A program made the translations under genes and the position numbers. From assembly GCA_035525225.1 (NCBI GenBank), contig DATLFA010000023.1, forward strand, positions 62,001 through 126,000: DNA of 64,000 nucleotides, in the 5' to 3' direction. Shown in pieces: positions 26,689-34,873 of this stretch (the first letter of the stretch is position 1; the number at the start of each line of letters is the position of its first letter). The DNA is from DATLFA01 sp035525225. Lineage in GTDB: Bacteria > Actinomycetota > Acidimicrobiia > Acidimicrobiales > WLNW01. The notes beneath the pieces are model-generated. The model was not told where the DNA came from. It searched no databases and worked only from the letters and a program-made list of their open reading frames with translations.

Positions 26689-27230
26689 TAGCCGGACTCG
26701 GCTTGGCCGACCTGGTGCAGCAAGTCTTCGCGCGCGCGGGCAACGCGCGAGCGGATGGTACCGATGGGGCAGCCGCAGGCGTCGGCGGTCTCCGCGTAGG
26801 ACAGGCCCAGCACCTGCGTCATCACGAAGGCCTGCCGGCGGTCGTCGTCCAAGCCGGCGAGCAACAAGCGCAGATCGACTTCCCCGCTCGCGGAAGGACT
26901 CGCGTCGGGCCTGGCCTCGGACGCCGCCTGGTCGACGAGTCGCCGGCGGCGCACGGTGCGGCGTACCGAATCAGCGCAGGTGCGCCGCGCGATCGACAGC
27001 AACCACGCGCGGGCGGACGATCGCCCTTCGAATCGTGAGAGCGCGGGAATGGCCCGCAGGTAGGTCTCCTGCGTCAAGTCATCGGCCTCGACGCGGCCAT
27101 TCACGTGGGCGCAGAACCGCCACACGTCGGCCTGGGTGCGGCGCACGAACGAGGCCAATGCCACTCGGTCGCCAGCCCCGGCGGCGAGGGCCAACGCGGT
27201 CACATCATCCACGTCGCCATTCTGCACCAT
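26688..27230 (-). CDS. ECF-type RNA polymerase sigma factor
   Basis: The 180-residue sigma-70 family protein has only regions 2 and 4, as extracytoplasmic-function factors do. Region 2 covers FVRRTQADVWRFCAHVNG to LLSIARRTCADSVRR, with the DDLTQETYLRA core-binding helix. Region 4 has LGLSYAETADACGCPIGTIR, a helix-turn-helix for the -35 element. The ATG at 27230 is preferred over a TTG four codons upstream. The stop TAG (26688-26690) contains the TA target of the IS element; the same stop would exist without the insertion, so the protein is unchanged. It faces its probable anti-sigma gene across 38 bases. Confidence 0.9.
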   Translation of the reverse strand: MVQNGDVDDVTALALAAGAGDRVALASFVRRTQADVWRFCAHVNGRVEADDLTQETYLRAIPALSRFEGRSSARAWLLSIARRTCADSVRRTVRRRRLVDQAASEARPDASPSASGEVDLRLLLAGLDDDRRQAFVMTQVLGLSYAETADACGCPIGTIRSRVARAREDLLHQVGQAESG

Positions 27231-27268
27231 GGAAGGAACCAACCCGCCCTCGCGAGCGACATCTCTGT

Positions 27269-27877
27269 ATGGACTGCCGTATGCACCGCGAACTCATCTC
27301 GGCTCGCCTCGACGACGAGCTATCCACCGTCGAGTCCGATGCGCTCGACGCCCACCTGCACCAATGCGCTGCATGCGCCGGCTTTGCCGCGCGAGCGGCC
27401 GCGCTCGTGCCCATCGTGCGCGTGCGTGCCGCGGATGACATACCTGATCTCGTCGCGCCGATCCTCGCGACCGCCAAGGCACCGCGCCGCGACGCACTCC
27501 GCCACGGGTCGCGACTGATGTTGGCCTGGGTCGCCATCGTCATGCTCGCCTTCGCACTCCCCGCACTCGTATACGGCGATTCGAATGGCGCCACCTCCCA
27601 CGTCGCGCGCCACCTCGGTTCATTCGATGTCGCGATCGCCGCCGGCTTGCTCTACGCCGCGTGGCGACCGCAACGTGCGCTCGCCCTCATCCCCGTCGCG
27701 GTCGTGCTGGCGGGGTGCGTGATCGTCACCGCGACGTTCGATCTGACCGATGGCTCCACATCGTCCGGTCTCGAAGCACACCACCTCGTCGATCTCGTCG
27801 GGTTTGCGTTGTTGTGGATCGTCGCCGGCCGGCCGCTGCCGGGGCGCGGCGCGATGCGGCCTACGTTGGCCGCGTGA
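27269..27877 (+). CDS. zinc-binding anti-sigma factor with membrane segments
   Basis: The 202-residue protein starts MDCRMHRELI at the ATG at 27269. Its N-terminus has the anti-sigma domain signature H29xxxC33xxC36 (HLHQCAAC), preceded by the LISARLDDELS helix, as in ZAS proteins that hold ECF sigma factors until thiols or metals change. Four hydrophobic stretches follow (around 68-88, 103-117, 122-142 and 160-180), more than the single helix of most anti-sigma factors. The divergent sigma gene is 38 bases away. Its stop overlaps the cytochrome start (GTGA). Confidence 0.85.
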   Translation: MDCRMHRELISARLDDELSTVESDALDAHLHQCAACAGFAARAAALVPIVRVRAADDIPDLVAPILATAKAPRRDALRHGSRLMLAWVAIVMLAFALPALVYGDSNGATSHVARHLGSFDVAIAAGLLYAAWRPQRALALIPVAVVLAGCVIVTATFDLTDGSTSSGLEAHHLVDLVGFALLWIVAGRPLPGRGAMRPTLAA

Positions 27878-28281
27878 CGCGGCTGAAGACTTGGTTGGGT
27901 GTGACCGTCTTGGCGTGCGCGACGGTCGCCGGTGCGTGCGCGTCGGGCGGCGGTTCGAGTACCGCGACACCGGCCGATCGGGGCAAGGCAATCGCGATGC
28001 GGGCCGGCTGCACCAGTTGCCACGGGAAGTCGTCAATACGGGGCCTTGGCCCGACGTGGATCGGTCTGGCGGGATCGACGGTCAAACTGGAAGACGGTTC
28101 CACTCTGGTCGCCGACAGCGCATACCTCGAGGAGTCCATTCGCGCTCCTGCGGCGAAAAAAGTGGCCGGTTACACGCTCGCGATGCCACAGCCGACGCTC
28201 AGCGATGACGAGATCACCGCCATCGTCGCCTATATCGAGAGCCTCGCCGCGCCGCCCCCGACCACGTCCGCGCGGCAATGA
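27874..28281 (+). CDS. c-type cytochrome lipoprotein
   Basis: The 135-residue protein begins with a lipoprotein signal peptide ending VAGAC near residue 20, so it is probably anchored to the outer face of the membrane. The haem-binding motif CTSCH is near residue 50 and the likely axial Met is in GYTLAMPQPTLSDDE near residue 108. This matches the small cytochrome c domain found at the end of some oxidase subunit II proteins. The GTG start at 27874 overlaps the anti-sigma stop, and its stop overlaps the next ATG. A role in electron transfer linked to the sensed stress is inferred. Confidence 0.87.
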   Translation: MTRLKTWLGVTVLACATVAGACASGGGSSTATPADRGKAIAMRAGCTSCHGKSSIRGLGPTWIGLAGSTVKLEDGSTLVADSAYLEESIRAPAAKKVAGYTLAMPQPTLSDDEITAIVAYIESLAAPPPTTSARQ

Positions 28282-29321
28282 TCGCACTCAGCGTCGCTCC
28301 GCGCCTCAACCGATTCGTGTTCGCGGTCCTAACGGTGGCTGCAATCCTCGTCGCCACCGCGGCGCCCGCCGCCGCTGATCCGGCGCGCCCGACGAACTAC
28401 GAGTCGGTCATCACGTCGATGATCCCGGCCGTCAGTGGACTCGAGGCCGAGGTCGTCGGGGGCGATTCGTTCATCAGCCTTCGCGTTCACAACGCGGGTG
28501 AGGTGACGGTGCTCGGATACGAAGGAGAGCCCTACCTTCGCTTCGGTGTCAACGGGCTCGTCGAAGAAAACACTCGGTCGCCCGCGGTCGTGCTCAACCA
28601 GTCCCGCTTCGGCGCAACCATCGACGAGCAATCAGACGCAAAGGCCCCACCCGAGTGGCGAGTTGTCAGCACCGACGGCGCGTATCTCTGGCACGACCAT
28701 CGCATTCACTGGATGGCGCGATCGCTGCCACCACAACTCGGCGACAACGGCGCCGGCAAGGTCCTCGATTGGAGCATCCCGCTGCTGGTCGACGGGCAAT
28801 CGGTACAGATACAGGGCCAGTTGTTCCGCACCTCGCCCCCGTCGGTCGTGCCCTATGTGGCGCTCGGGATCGTGGCCGCCGCGGCCGCCGCACTGGCGAT
28901 GCACCGCGTCCGATTCGTCGCCGCGGCGCTCCTACTGCTCGTTTCGCTCTTCGCGTTCGCCCTCAGCCTCGTCGAACAGCTGTCGATTCCCGTAGCCGCA
29001 GGACGACGCATCTCGTTCTTCGCAATCCCCGCGCTGGCCGCATTGTGCGCCCTCGCCGCGTTCGCACGACCCCGATCGATCTACGCGTTCGTGTTGAAGG
29101 TCGCATGCGCGTTGACGTTGCCGTTGTGGGTGTTCCTCAACGCAAGCGTGTTGACCAACGCCTATTTGCCCGGAGATGTCGCGCCGATCGCCATGCGCGC
29201 TGCTGTGGTCGTCGCGGCGGCGACAGTGTTCGCGTTCGTGGTGATCGATCTGCCCCGCGAGCTGCGCGCTGCGGCCGCCCGCAACGCGGCGCTCATTCGG
29301 CGGGACCTACAAGAGGATTGA
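28278..29321 (+). CDS. exported membrane protein with WHDHR motif, uncharacterised
   Basis: The 347-residue protein has a signal peptide (1-34, ending AAPAAAD), then an extracytoplasmic domain to about 187. That domain contains YLRFGVNGLVEEN near residue 86 and the motif WHDHRIHWM at 138-146. Five membrane helices and a basic C-terminal tail follow. The motif has three His that could bind a metal. I recall similar proteins near copper and cytochrome genes in actinobacteria, but I know of no function. The ATG overlaps the cytochrome stop (ATGA), so it is coupled to the cytochrome and anti-sigma genes. Confidence 0.7.
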   Translation: MIALSVAPRLNRFVFAVLTVAAILVATAAPAAADPARPTNYESVITSMIPAVSGLEAEVVGGDSFISLRVHNAGEVTVLGYEGEPYLRFGVNGLVEENTRSPAVVLNQSRFGATIDEQSDAKAPPEWRVVSTDGAYLWHDHRIHWMARSLPPQLGDNGAGKVLDWSIPLLVDGQSVQIQGQLFRTSPPSVVPYVALGIVAAAAAALAMHRVRFVAAALLLLVSLFAFALSLVEQLSIPVAAGRRISFFAIPALAALCALAAFARPRSIYAFVLKVACALTLPLWVFLNASVLTNAYLPGDVAPIAMRAAVVVAAATVFAFVVIDLPRELRAAAARNAALIRRDLQED

Positions 29322-29339
29322 CAATCGTCGCGCCGTTGG

Positions 29340-29711
29340 TCATTCGTCGAGCAGCGCGATCAACTTCTTGGGCGCGACCATTCGATACGCGTCTTCGACG
29401 ATCTGCGAGATCTCATCCCAATCCGGGTCGTTGTCGATGCGGACACCGATCCAGCCGCGTACCCCCACATATGGTGGACTGAAGAACCGCCGCGGCTCTT
29501 GGTCGATCATCTCCTCTTCACCGGGCGGCGCGGGGCACCAGAATGCCAAATGGTCCGCGCCGTGGTGGTGATCGTCGAGCGTCGCAACGGTCTTCTTGCC
29601 CCGGACGAACCATGCAGGCTCACCATGGCTGAGGCGCTCGCTCATCTCCGGTAGCGCCAGACAGATCTCGCGGAGGCGTTGGACCGGGTCAGGCGCTCGT
29701 CCACGCGGCAT
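29340..29711 (-). CDS. MmcQ/YjbR family protein
   Basis: The 123-residue protein has the compact YjbR fold: LREICLALPEMSERLSHGEPAWFVRGKK-type N-terminus near residue 12, a HLAFWCPAPPG strand, RFFSPPYVGVRGWIGVRID near residue 75, and a C-terminal helix AYRMVAPKKLIALL. The family is often called DNA-binding, on a CyaY-like fold, but the biological role is unsettled. It is convergent with the WHDHR protein gene (18 bases between stops) and divergent from the LLM gene that follows. Confidence 0.85.
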   Translation of the reverse strand: MPRGRAPDPVQRLREICLALPEMSERLSHGEPAWFVRGKKTVATLDDHHHGADHLAFWCPAPPGEEEMIDQEPRRFFSPPYVGVRGWIGVRIDNDPDWDEISQIVEDAYRMVAPKKLIALLDE

Positions 29712-29751
29712 GGCGAGAGAGAATAATCTCTTGACCCAGGGGGCGAAGCCA

Positions 29752-30849
29752 ATGCGCTACGGAATGTTCATGCAGCCGTCTCACCCGCCGCACCGCGAGG
29801 TCGCCGACGGCATCGAGCAAGACCTTCGCATCATCGAATGGTGCGACCAACTCGGGTACTCCGAGGTGTGGGTCGGCGAACATCTGACCGCGCCGTGGGA
29901 GCCATATCCCGCCTGCGACCTGATCCTCGCCCAGGCGATACCGCGAACACAACAGATCACACTGTGCGCCGGCGCGTACGTCGTGCCCTTCTATCATCCG
30001 GCCGCGCTGGCCTTGCGCATCGCTCAGCTCGATCACATGGCCAGGGGGCGCTTCATCTGTGGCATTGCTGCCGGCTCGATCGCGACTGACTTCGCGCTGC
30101 TGGGTGTCGACGCGATGAGCGGGCAGCAGCGCGACATGATGCGCGACGCGATCGAGATCATGTTGAGGCTGTGGGAGGACCCCCAGCACGAATGGATCTA
30201 CGAAGGGAAGCATTGGACCGTTGCCAACCCGGCTCCCTTCCTCGCATTTCACTCGCACATGCAGCCCTTCCAGCGTCCCCATCCACCCATCGGCATCGCG
30301 GGTTTGTCACCGCGCAGCGACAGCATCCGCTTCGCCGGCGAGAAGGGCTTCATTCCGCTGAGCCTTACGTTCAACGCGGCCTACCTACGCGATCACTGGA
30401 ACGTCATGGAGGAAGGCGCGGCATCGGCCGGACGAAGCTGCGATCGCGAAGACTGGCGGGTCATCCGCGACGTGTTCGTCGCCGAGACCGACGCCGAAGC
30501 CAGGCAATGGGTACGGTCGAGTCACTGGGCGGGTATGTGGCTAGAGCAGAACCTGCCCTTGCTCAAGGCGTTCGACTGGCTGCAGTTCGTCAAGCACGAT
30601 CCCGCGGTCTCGGATGACGATGTCGACATCGACTATCTGATCGACGCGCTCTGGCTGGTCGGTTCGCCCGAGACGGTGGCCGCCAAGATCGAGGAAACGC
30701 ACGATGTCCTCGGCGGATTCGGCACCATCGTGGTGAACAAATACGACTACGGCGAAACACCCGACGCCTATCGCCGCTCACTGGAGTTGCTGGCTACCGA
30801 GGTGATGCCCGGCGTCGAGGGACAGCTATCGAAACAGGTACGGCCATGA
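29752..30849 (+). CDS. LLM class flavin-dependent oxidoreductase
   Basis: The 365-residue luciferase-like protein starts MRYGMFMQPSHPPHRE at the ATG at 29752 behind a GGGGGCGA ribosome site; an upstream ATG at 29710 would add 14 poorly conserved residues. Barrel features are QLGYSEVWVGEHLTAPWEPY near residue 37, the cofactor loop GRFICGIAAGS near residue 100, and GIAGLSPRSDSIRFAGEKG near residue 182. It resembles the limonene-monooxygenase-like group. Its stop overlaps the aldolase start (ATGA), making it the first gene of a five-gene coupled operon. Confidence 0.9.
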   Translation: MRYGMFMQPSHPPHREVADGIEQDLRIIEWCDQLGYSEVWVGEHLTAPWEPYPACDLILAQAIPRTQQITLCAGAYVVPFYHPAALALRIAQLDHMARGRFICGIAAGSIATDFALLGVDAMSGQQRDMMRDAIEIMLRLWEDPQHEWIYEGKHWTVANPAPFLAFHSHMQPFQRPHPPIGIAGLSPRSDSIRFAGEKGFIPLSLTFNAAYLRDHWNVMEEGAASAGRSCDREDWRVIRDVFVAETDAEARQWVRSSHWAGMWLEQNLPLLKAFDWLQFVKHDPAVSDDDVDIDYLIDALWLVGSPETVAAKIEETHDVLGGFGTIVVNKYDYGETPDAYRRSLELLATEVMPGVEGQLSKQVRP

Positions 30850-31601
30850 CGTACGAACAACCAACCGGTTGGCCGCGGGCGCTCAAGGGACTGGGCTCGC
30901 GGCTGAGTGTGCGTCAGGAGCTCGCCTGCGCGCTGCGCATCCTCGCGCACAACGGCTGGCAGGAGAACGTCTCGGGCCACATCACGTGGGCCCGTGACGG
31001 CGCGAATCAGCTGTGGTGCAACCCGTGGGGCATCTGGTGGGACGAGACGTGCGCGTCCGACATCATGCTGGTGACGGCGGACGGCGAGGTCGTCGAAGGC
31101 CCGTGGGATGTGACCGGCGCGGTGTACATCCACACCGAACTGCACCGTGTGCGGCCAGACGCCAAGGTGATCGTGCACGGTCACCCCTACTACGCGACCT
31201 TGCTCGGCAACCTCGGGATCGCTCCCGAGATCAGCCACCAGAACTCCTGCATTTTCGACGACGAGATCGCTTTCGTCGACGAATACGGTGGAGCGGTCGA
31301 CAACGTCGACGCCGGGGTGCGACTCGCCGAGTTGATCGGCAAGGCATCGGGCGTCGTCCTTGCCAACCACGGAGCGATCGTCACCGGAGAAACGATCGCC
31401 GAGGCGTGCTACAAAGCCGTCACGTTCGAGCGGATGTGCCACTTCGCCTACGACGCACTCGTCGCGCAACGCCCGCTCCGTCCGGTGCCGTCCTCGATGC
31501 GCGGTCTCTTGCAAGAACAGTTGCGGGTCGGTTGCCCCGACGTGTTCTGGCACGGCGCCGTACGCCGCCTGGTGCGCGCCGAGCCCGACGTACTCGACTG
31601 A
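30846..31601 (+). CDS. class II aldolase/adducin family protein
   Basis: The 251-residue zinc enzyme has the family's N-terminal helix RQELACALRILAHNGWQENVSGHI-type region near residue 20, the zinc site HGHPYYATLLG near residue 100, and NHGAIVTGETIAEA near residue 175 carrying the third His. Members cleave or form aldols and some act as decarboxylases. The ATG overlaps the LLM stop. It precedes an amidohydrolase_2 protein, a pairing that would fit decarboxylation and cleavage of an aromatic or hydroxy acid. The substrate is not known. Confidence 0.87.
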   Translation: MTYEQPTGWPRALKGLGSRLSVRQELACALRILAHNGWQENVSGHITWARDGANQLWCNPWGIWWDETCASDIMLVTADGEVVEGPWDVTGAVYIHTELHRVRPDAKVIVHGHPYYATLLGNLGIAPEISHQNSCIFDDEIAFVDEYGGAVDNVDAGVRLAELIGKASGVVLANHGAIVTGETIAEACYKAVTFERMCHFAYDALVAQRPLRPVPSSMRGLLQEQLRVGCPDVFWHGAVRRLVRAEPDVLD

Positions 31602-31618
31602 GGGGGACCGGCCGAACA

Positions 31619-32887
31619 GTGTCGATGTCACTCGAGGACCTGCAGCGATCTGCGGCGCTCGGCGCGCATTTCGCCCCGCAGCGAACCGTCACCCTCCTTC
31701 CCGATCCCGAACCGTGCAAGCCATGGGCGACGCTGGTGTCGGTCGACGATCATGTCGTCGAGCCACCCGACGCGTTCGCGGGTCGCGTCGAGCAGCGCTT
31801 TGTCGAAGCGGCGCCGCGCGTCGTCGAGTCGGACGACGGCACGCAGGCGTGGCTCTGGAACGATCAGTTGTTGCCCAACGTCGGGTTCAATGCAGTCGTG
31901 GGCCGGCCCGTACGCGAGCACAGCATGGAACCGACCCGTTTCGACGAGATGCGACGAGGAGCGTGGGACGTCTCCGCGCGCCTGCGCGACATGGACATCA
32001 ATGGCGTGTGGGCATCGGTTTGCTTCCCCTCGTTCCTACCGGGGTTCGTCGGGCAACGTCTGACTCTCTGGCCCGACGACGAAGACCTTGCGTTCGCGAT
32101 GATGCGTGCCTACAACGACTGGCACCTCGAGGCGTGGTGCGCCGCCGATCCCGACCGGTTCATCCCCAATCAGATCCCGTGGCTGCGCGATCCCGTTCGT
32201 GCGGCTGACGAGATCCGCCGCAACGCGGCTCGCGGATTCAAGGCAGTCACCTTCACCGAAGCGCCGCACCTCATGAACCTGCCGTCGCTGCATTCGGGCC
32301 ACTGGGACCCGTTCTTCGCTGCGTGCGAAGAGACCGAGACGGTGCTCTGCCTGCATGTGGGCTCGTCGGGCACCACGCCGACGACGGCGCCCGACGCACC
32401 TCCCATCACCGTCGGTGTCCTCTTCTTCGGCTACGCCATGTTCGCCGCCGTCGATTGGCTCTACTCCAAGGTGCCGGTGCGATTCCCCCGCATCAAGATC
32501 TGCCTCTCCGAAGGCGGCATCGGTTGGGTAGCCGGGCTCATCGACCGCATCGACCACATCCACCGCCACGGCGACGAGATTCTCGACGACACGTGGCGCG
32601 GCATCGAGCCCTCGCCGTCAGACGTACTACGGCGCAACTTCTGGTTCTGCGCGATCGACGACGAATCGAGCTACGCGAACCGCCACCTGATCGGCGTCGA
32701 GAACATCCTCGTCGAATCCGACTACCCACACTCCGACTCCACATGGCCCGACACACAGTCGCTGCTGCAACGACACCTCGCCGCCGTGCCGGTCGCCGAG
32801 CAACGCCGGATCTGCTGGCAGAACGCCGTCTCGCTCTTTCGCCACACCCTGCCCGTGAACCCGAAGCCCGTGAACCCGAAGCCATGA
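31619..32887 (+). CDS. amidohydrolase family protein (paralogue of the one at 15041)
   Basis: The 422-residue protein has the metal motif VDDHVVEPPD near residue 43, ETVLCLHVGSSG near residue 240, IKICLSEGGIGWVAG near residue 300, and VESDYPHSDSTWPDT near residue 372. It matches the protein at 15041 along the whole length. The start is the GTG at 31619, 11 bases after GGGGGA; an ATG at 31625 is also possible. The C-terminus ends in a duplicated VNPKP, from an exact 15-base tandem repeat. The stop overlaps the methyltransferase start (ATGA). Confidence 0.88.
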   Translation: MSMSLEDLQRSAALGAHFAPQRTVTLLPDPEPCKPWATLVSVDDHVVEPPDAFAGRVEQRFVEAAPRVVESDDGTQAWLWNDQLLPNVGFNAVVGRPVREHSMEPTRFDEMRRGAWDVSARLRDMDINGVWASVCFPSFLPGFVGQRLTLWPDDEDLAFAMMRAYNDWHLEAWCAADPDRFIPNQIPWLRDPVRAADEIRRNAARGFKAVTFTEAPHLMNLPSLHSGHWDPFFAACEETETVLCLHVGSSGTTPTTAPDAPPITVGVLFFGYAMFAAVDWLYSKVPVRFPRIKICLSEGGIGWVAGLIDRIDHIHRHGDEILDDTWRGIEPSPSDVLRRNFWFCAIDDESSYANRHLIGVENILVESDYPHSDSTWPDTQSLLQRHLAAVPVAEQRRICWQNAVSLFRHTLPVNPKPVNPKP

Positions 32888-33606
32888 GGGACGAACCCGC
32901 CCACACCTTTGCTCGCCGACTCTTCGCGGGCCTACCGCGCCGTTATGACCTTCTGGCCGAGCTGCTCTCGTTCGGACAGAACCGGCGATGGCGCCGCGCG
33001 ATGGTCGACCACGCCATCGCCGGCGATCCGTCACTCGTGCTCGACGTCGCGACCGGCACCGCCGGCGTCGCGATGCAACTCGTGGCCTGTTCTCACGCGC
33101 GGGTGATCGGCATCGATCTTTCGGAGCCCATGTTGCGCTACGGCGCCGACAAGGTCGAGCGATCACATCTCGGTGACCGCATCGACATGGTCGTCGGCAG
33201 CGCGGTGCAGTTGCCGTTCGCGGACGGGTCGTTCGACGCATTGACGTTCACGTACCTCTTGCGTTACGTCGACGACGCGGCCGCAACACTGCGCGAGTTG
33301 TCGCGCGTCGTGAAGCCCGGCGGGAACATCGCCAGCCTCGAGTTCTTCGTGCCGCCGAATCGATTCTGGCGCATGTGTTGGTGGCTCTATACGAGGACGG
33401 CTCTGCCCCTCGCCGGTGGCCTCGCCGGTCGTGCGTGGTGGCGCGTCGGTCGCTTCCTCGGGCCGAGCATCTCGAATCACTACCGGCGCCAGCCGTTGCC
33501 CTCCACAGTCGACGCGTGGCATACCGCGGGCATCGACGACATCGGCGTCCGTCTGATGAGCCTCGGCGGAGGGCTCGTGATGTGGGGACGCAAGCGTGGC
33601 GGATGA
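32884..33606 (+). CDS. UbiE/MenG-type SAM-dependent methyltransferase
   Basis: The 240-residue methyltransferase has motif I VLDVATGTAGVA near residue 53, IDLSEPML (motif post-I) near residue 75, the PFADGSFDALTFTYLLRYV segment near residue 103, and VVKPGGNIASLEFF near residue 135. The FxxxxxRYDLLAELLSFGQNRRWR-type start is that of UbiE/COQ5 quinone methyltransferases. It may methylate a menaquinone precursor or another isoprenoid. The ATG overlaps the amidohydrolase stop, and the next gene starts 11 bases inside its 3' end. Confidence 0.87.
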   Translation: MRDEPAHTFARRLFAGLPRRYDLLAELLSFGQNRRWRRAMVDHAIAGDPSLVLDVATGTAGVAMQLVACSHARVIGIDLSEPMLRYGADKVERSHLGDRIDMVVGSAVQLPFADGSFDALTFTYLLRYVDDAAATLRELSRVVKPGGNIASLEFFVPPNRFWRMCWWLYTRTALPLAGGLAGRAWWRVGRFLGPSISNHYRRQPLPSTVDAWHTAGIDDIGVRLMSLGGGLVMWGRKRGG

Positions 33607-34333
33607 GCGCACGGCGCGCCCCGCGTTCTATGCGCTGCGGCCGGGGCGCCTACGCGGGTGGTGGACGATCCTGCACCCGCCGTACACCGCGTGGCACCTC
33701 GCATACGTCGCGATCGGAGCCTGCCTCGCTCCCCGCGTCGACGGCGTGCGACTCGCGGGCACACTTCTCGCCTTCTTCTGCGCGGTCGGCGTCAGCGCCC
33801 ACGCCTTGGACGAGGTGCACGGACACCCGCTGCAAACAGGGATACCCGACACCGTGTTGTGGATCGTCGCCGGCGCCGCGCTCGTCGCCTCGGTCGTGCT
33901 CGGCGCGCTTGCGCTGTCGCGAGTCGGCCCGGGCTTGCTCGTATTCATCGTCATCGGTGTGGTGTTACTCGTCGCCTACAACCTCGAGTTGTTCGGCGGC
34001 CGGCTGCACAACGACGTCGTCTTCGCGGCGGCGTGGGGATCGTTTCCGGTCGTAACTTCGTACTACGCGCAGGCCGAGCGTCTCGACGAAGTTGCAGTGG
34101 TTGCCGCGCTGGCGGCCTTCTTCCTGTCGTGGGCACAACGAGCGCTCAGTTCGCGGGCGCGTGATCTTCGCCGGCGCGTCACGAGTGTCGACGGCACGAT
34201 GACTCACCTCGATGGCACGATCACCGCTCTCGACATTTCGTCGTTGCTTCGACCGCTCGAGGTTGCGCTGCACGCAATGGCATGGGCGATGGTTGCACTC
34301 GCGACTGCGATGATGTTGTTCCGTTTCGGTTGA
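33596..34333 (+). CDS. UbiA-like integral membrane protein
   Basis: The 245-residue protein has about seven membrane helices. The motif HALDEVHGHPLQT at 69-81 lies after the second helix, where UbiA prenyltransferases carry their first Asp-rich motif (NDxxDxxxD), though only one Asp-Glu pair is present. A second candidate segment is YAQAERLDE near residue 160. The GTG start at 33596 lies inside the methyltransferase gene. Pairing with a UbiE-type enzyme suggests quinone or isoprenoid modification, but prenyl transfer is not established. Confidence 0.65.
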   Translation: MADERTARPAFYALRPGRLRGWWTILHPPYTAWHLAYVAIGACLAPRVDGVRLAGTLLAFFCAVGVSAHALDEVHGHPLQTGIPDTVLWIVAGAALVASVVLGALALSRVGPGLLVFIVIGVVLLVAYNLELFGGRLHNDVVFAAAWGSFPVVTSYYAQAERLDEVAVVAALAAFFLSWAQRALSSRARDLRRRVTSVDGTMTHLDGTITALDISSLLRPLEVALHAMAWAMVALATAMMLFRFG

Positions 34334-34341
34334 GCAAAACG

Positions 34342-34800
34342 CTACGAGTGTTGCAGGTGCTTGCCGAGCGCTTCGGCCGTTGCGTCGACGACACGATCGT
34401 GCCCCCATCGCATCACGCCGGGCATGACGCGGGCGGCAAAGCGCATCGCCGGCTGCATCATCTCGAGTGTCCACGTCGCGGTGATCTCGGTGTCGGACCC
34501 ATCACGCTCGAGTCTCAGGTGTGCATCACCGACCAGGTCGCCCGAGACGATCGCGTCGACGCGCGTCGGGCGCACACAGCGCACGTACTCGATGTGGAGC
34601 CGCAGTCGATACGGCAATGGGGGCACGACGACACCGTGAAGCGTCGAACCGGTGACCATGTTCGGTCCAACGCTGTGCAGGTCGTGCAACCAACCCCAGA
34701 GCCCGATCTGGTCGACGTCGCCGATCGCGTCCCACACGCGTCGCGGAGTTGTCGGATACCGATGGCATCCGCAGTACTCGACGACCACGGGCGAACCCAC
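34342..34800 (-). CDS. SRPBCC/polyketide cyclase-like protein
   Basis: The 152-residue protein shows the START-like helix-grip pattern: N-terminal RYPTTPRRVWDAIGDVDQI near residue 14, strands YRLRLHIEYVRCVRPTRVDAIVSGDL, HLRLERDGSDTEITATW, and a long C-terminal helix. Such proteins bind lipids or polyketides, or are hydroxylase-linked. A GTG at 34800 is the start. It lies downstream of carD on the same strand, 58 bases away, and is convergent with the UbiA-like gene. Confidence 0.75.
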   Translation of the reverse strand: MGSPVVVEYCGCHRYPTTPRRVWDAIGDVDQIGLWGWLHDLHSVGPNMVTGSTLHGVVVPPLPYRLRLHIEYVRCVRPTRVDAIVSGDLVGDAHLRLERDGSDTEITATWTLEMMQPAMRFAARVMPGVMRWGHDRVVDATAEALGKHLQHS

Positions 34801-34856
34801 GCGCCCGAGGTTACGCCTGGATGCCCCCGCCGCGGGAGCGGGCTCGAACCGGCCGA

Positions 34857-34873
34857 GATCAGCTCAGCTGATC
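34857..34873 (-). terminator. 17-bp palindrome covering the carD stop codon
   Basis: GATCAGCTCAGCTGATC is an 8-1-8 perfect inverted repeat that contains the last codons and TGA of carD. A GC-rich imperfect hairpin follows at about 34821-34842. No T-run is present. It may end or attenuate the carD transcript before the SRPBCC gene. Confidence 0.35.

Noticed and set aside
27231..27268. ECF autoregulatory promoter in the sigma/anti-sigma gap
   Set aside because: A GGAACC is present, but no convincing -10 element lies at the expected distance.
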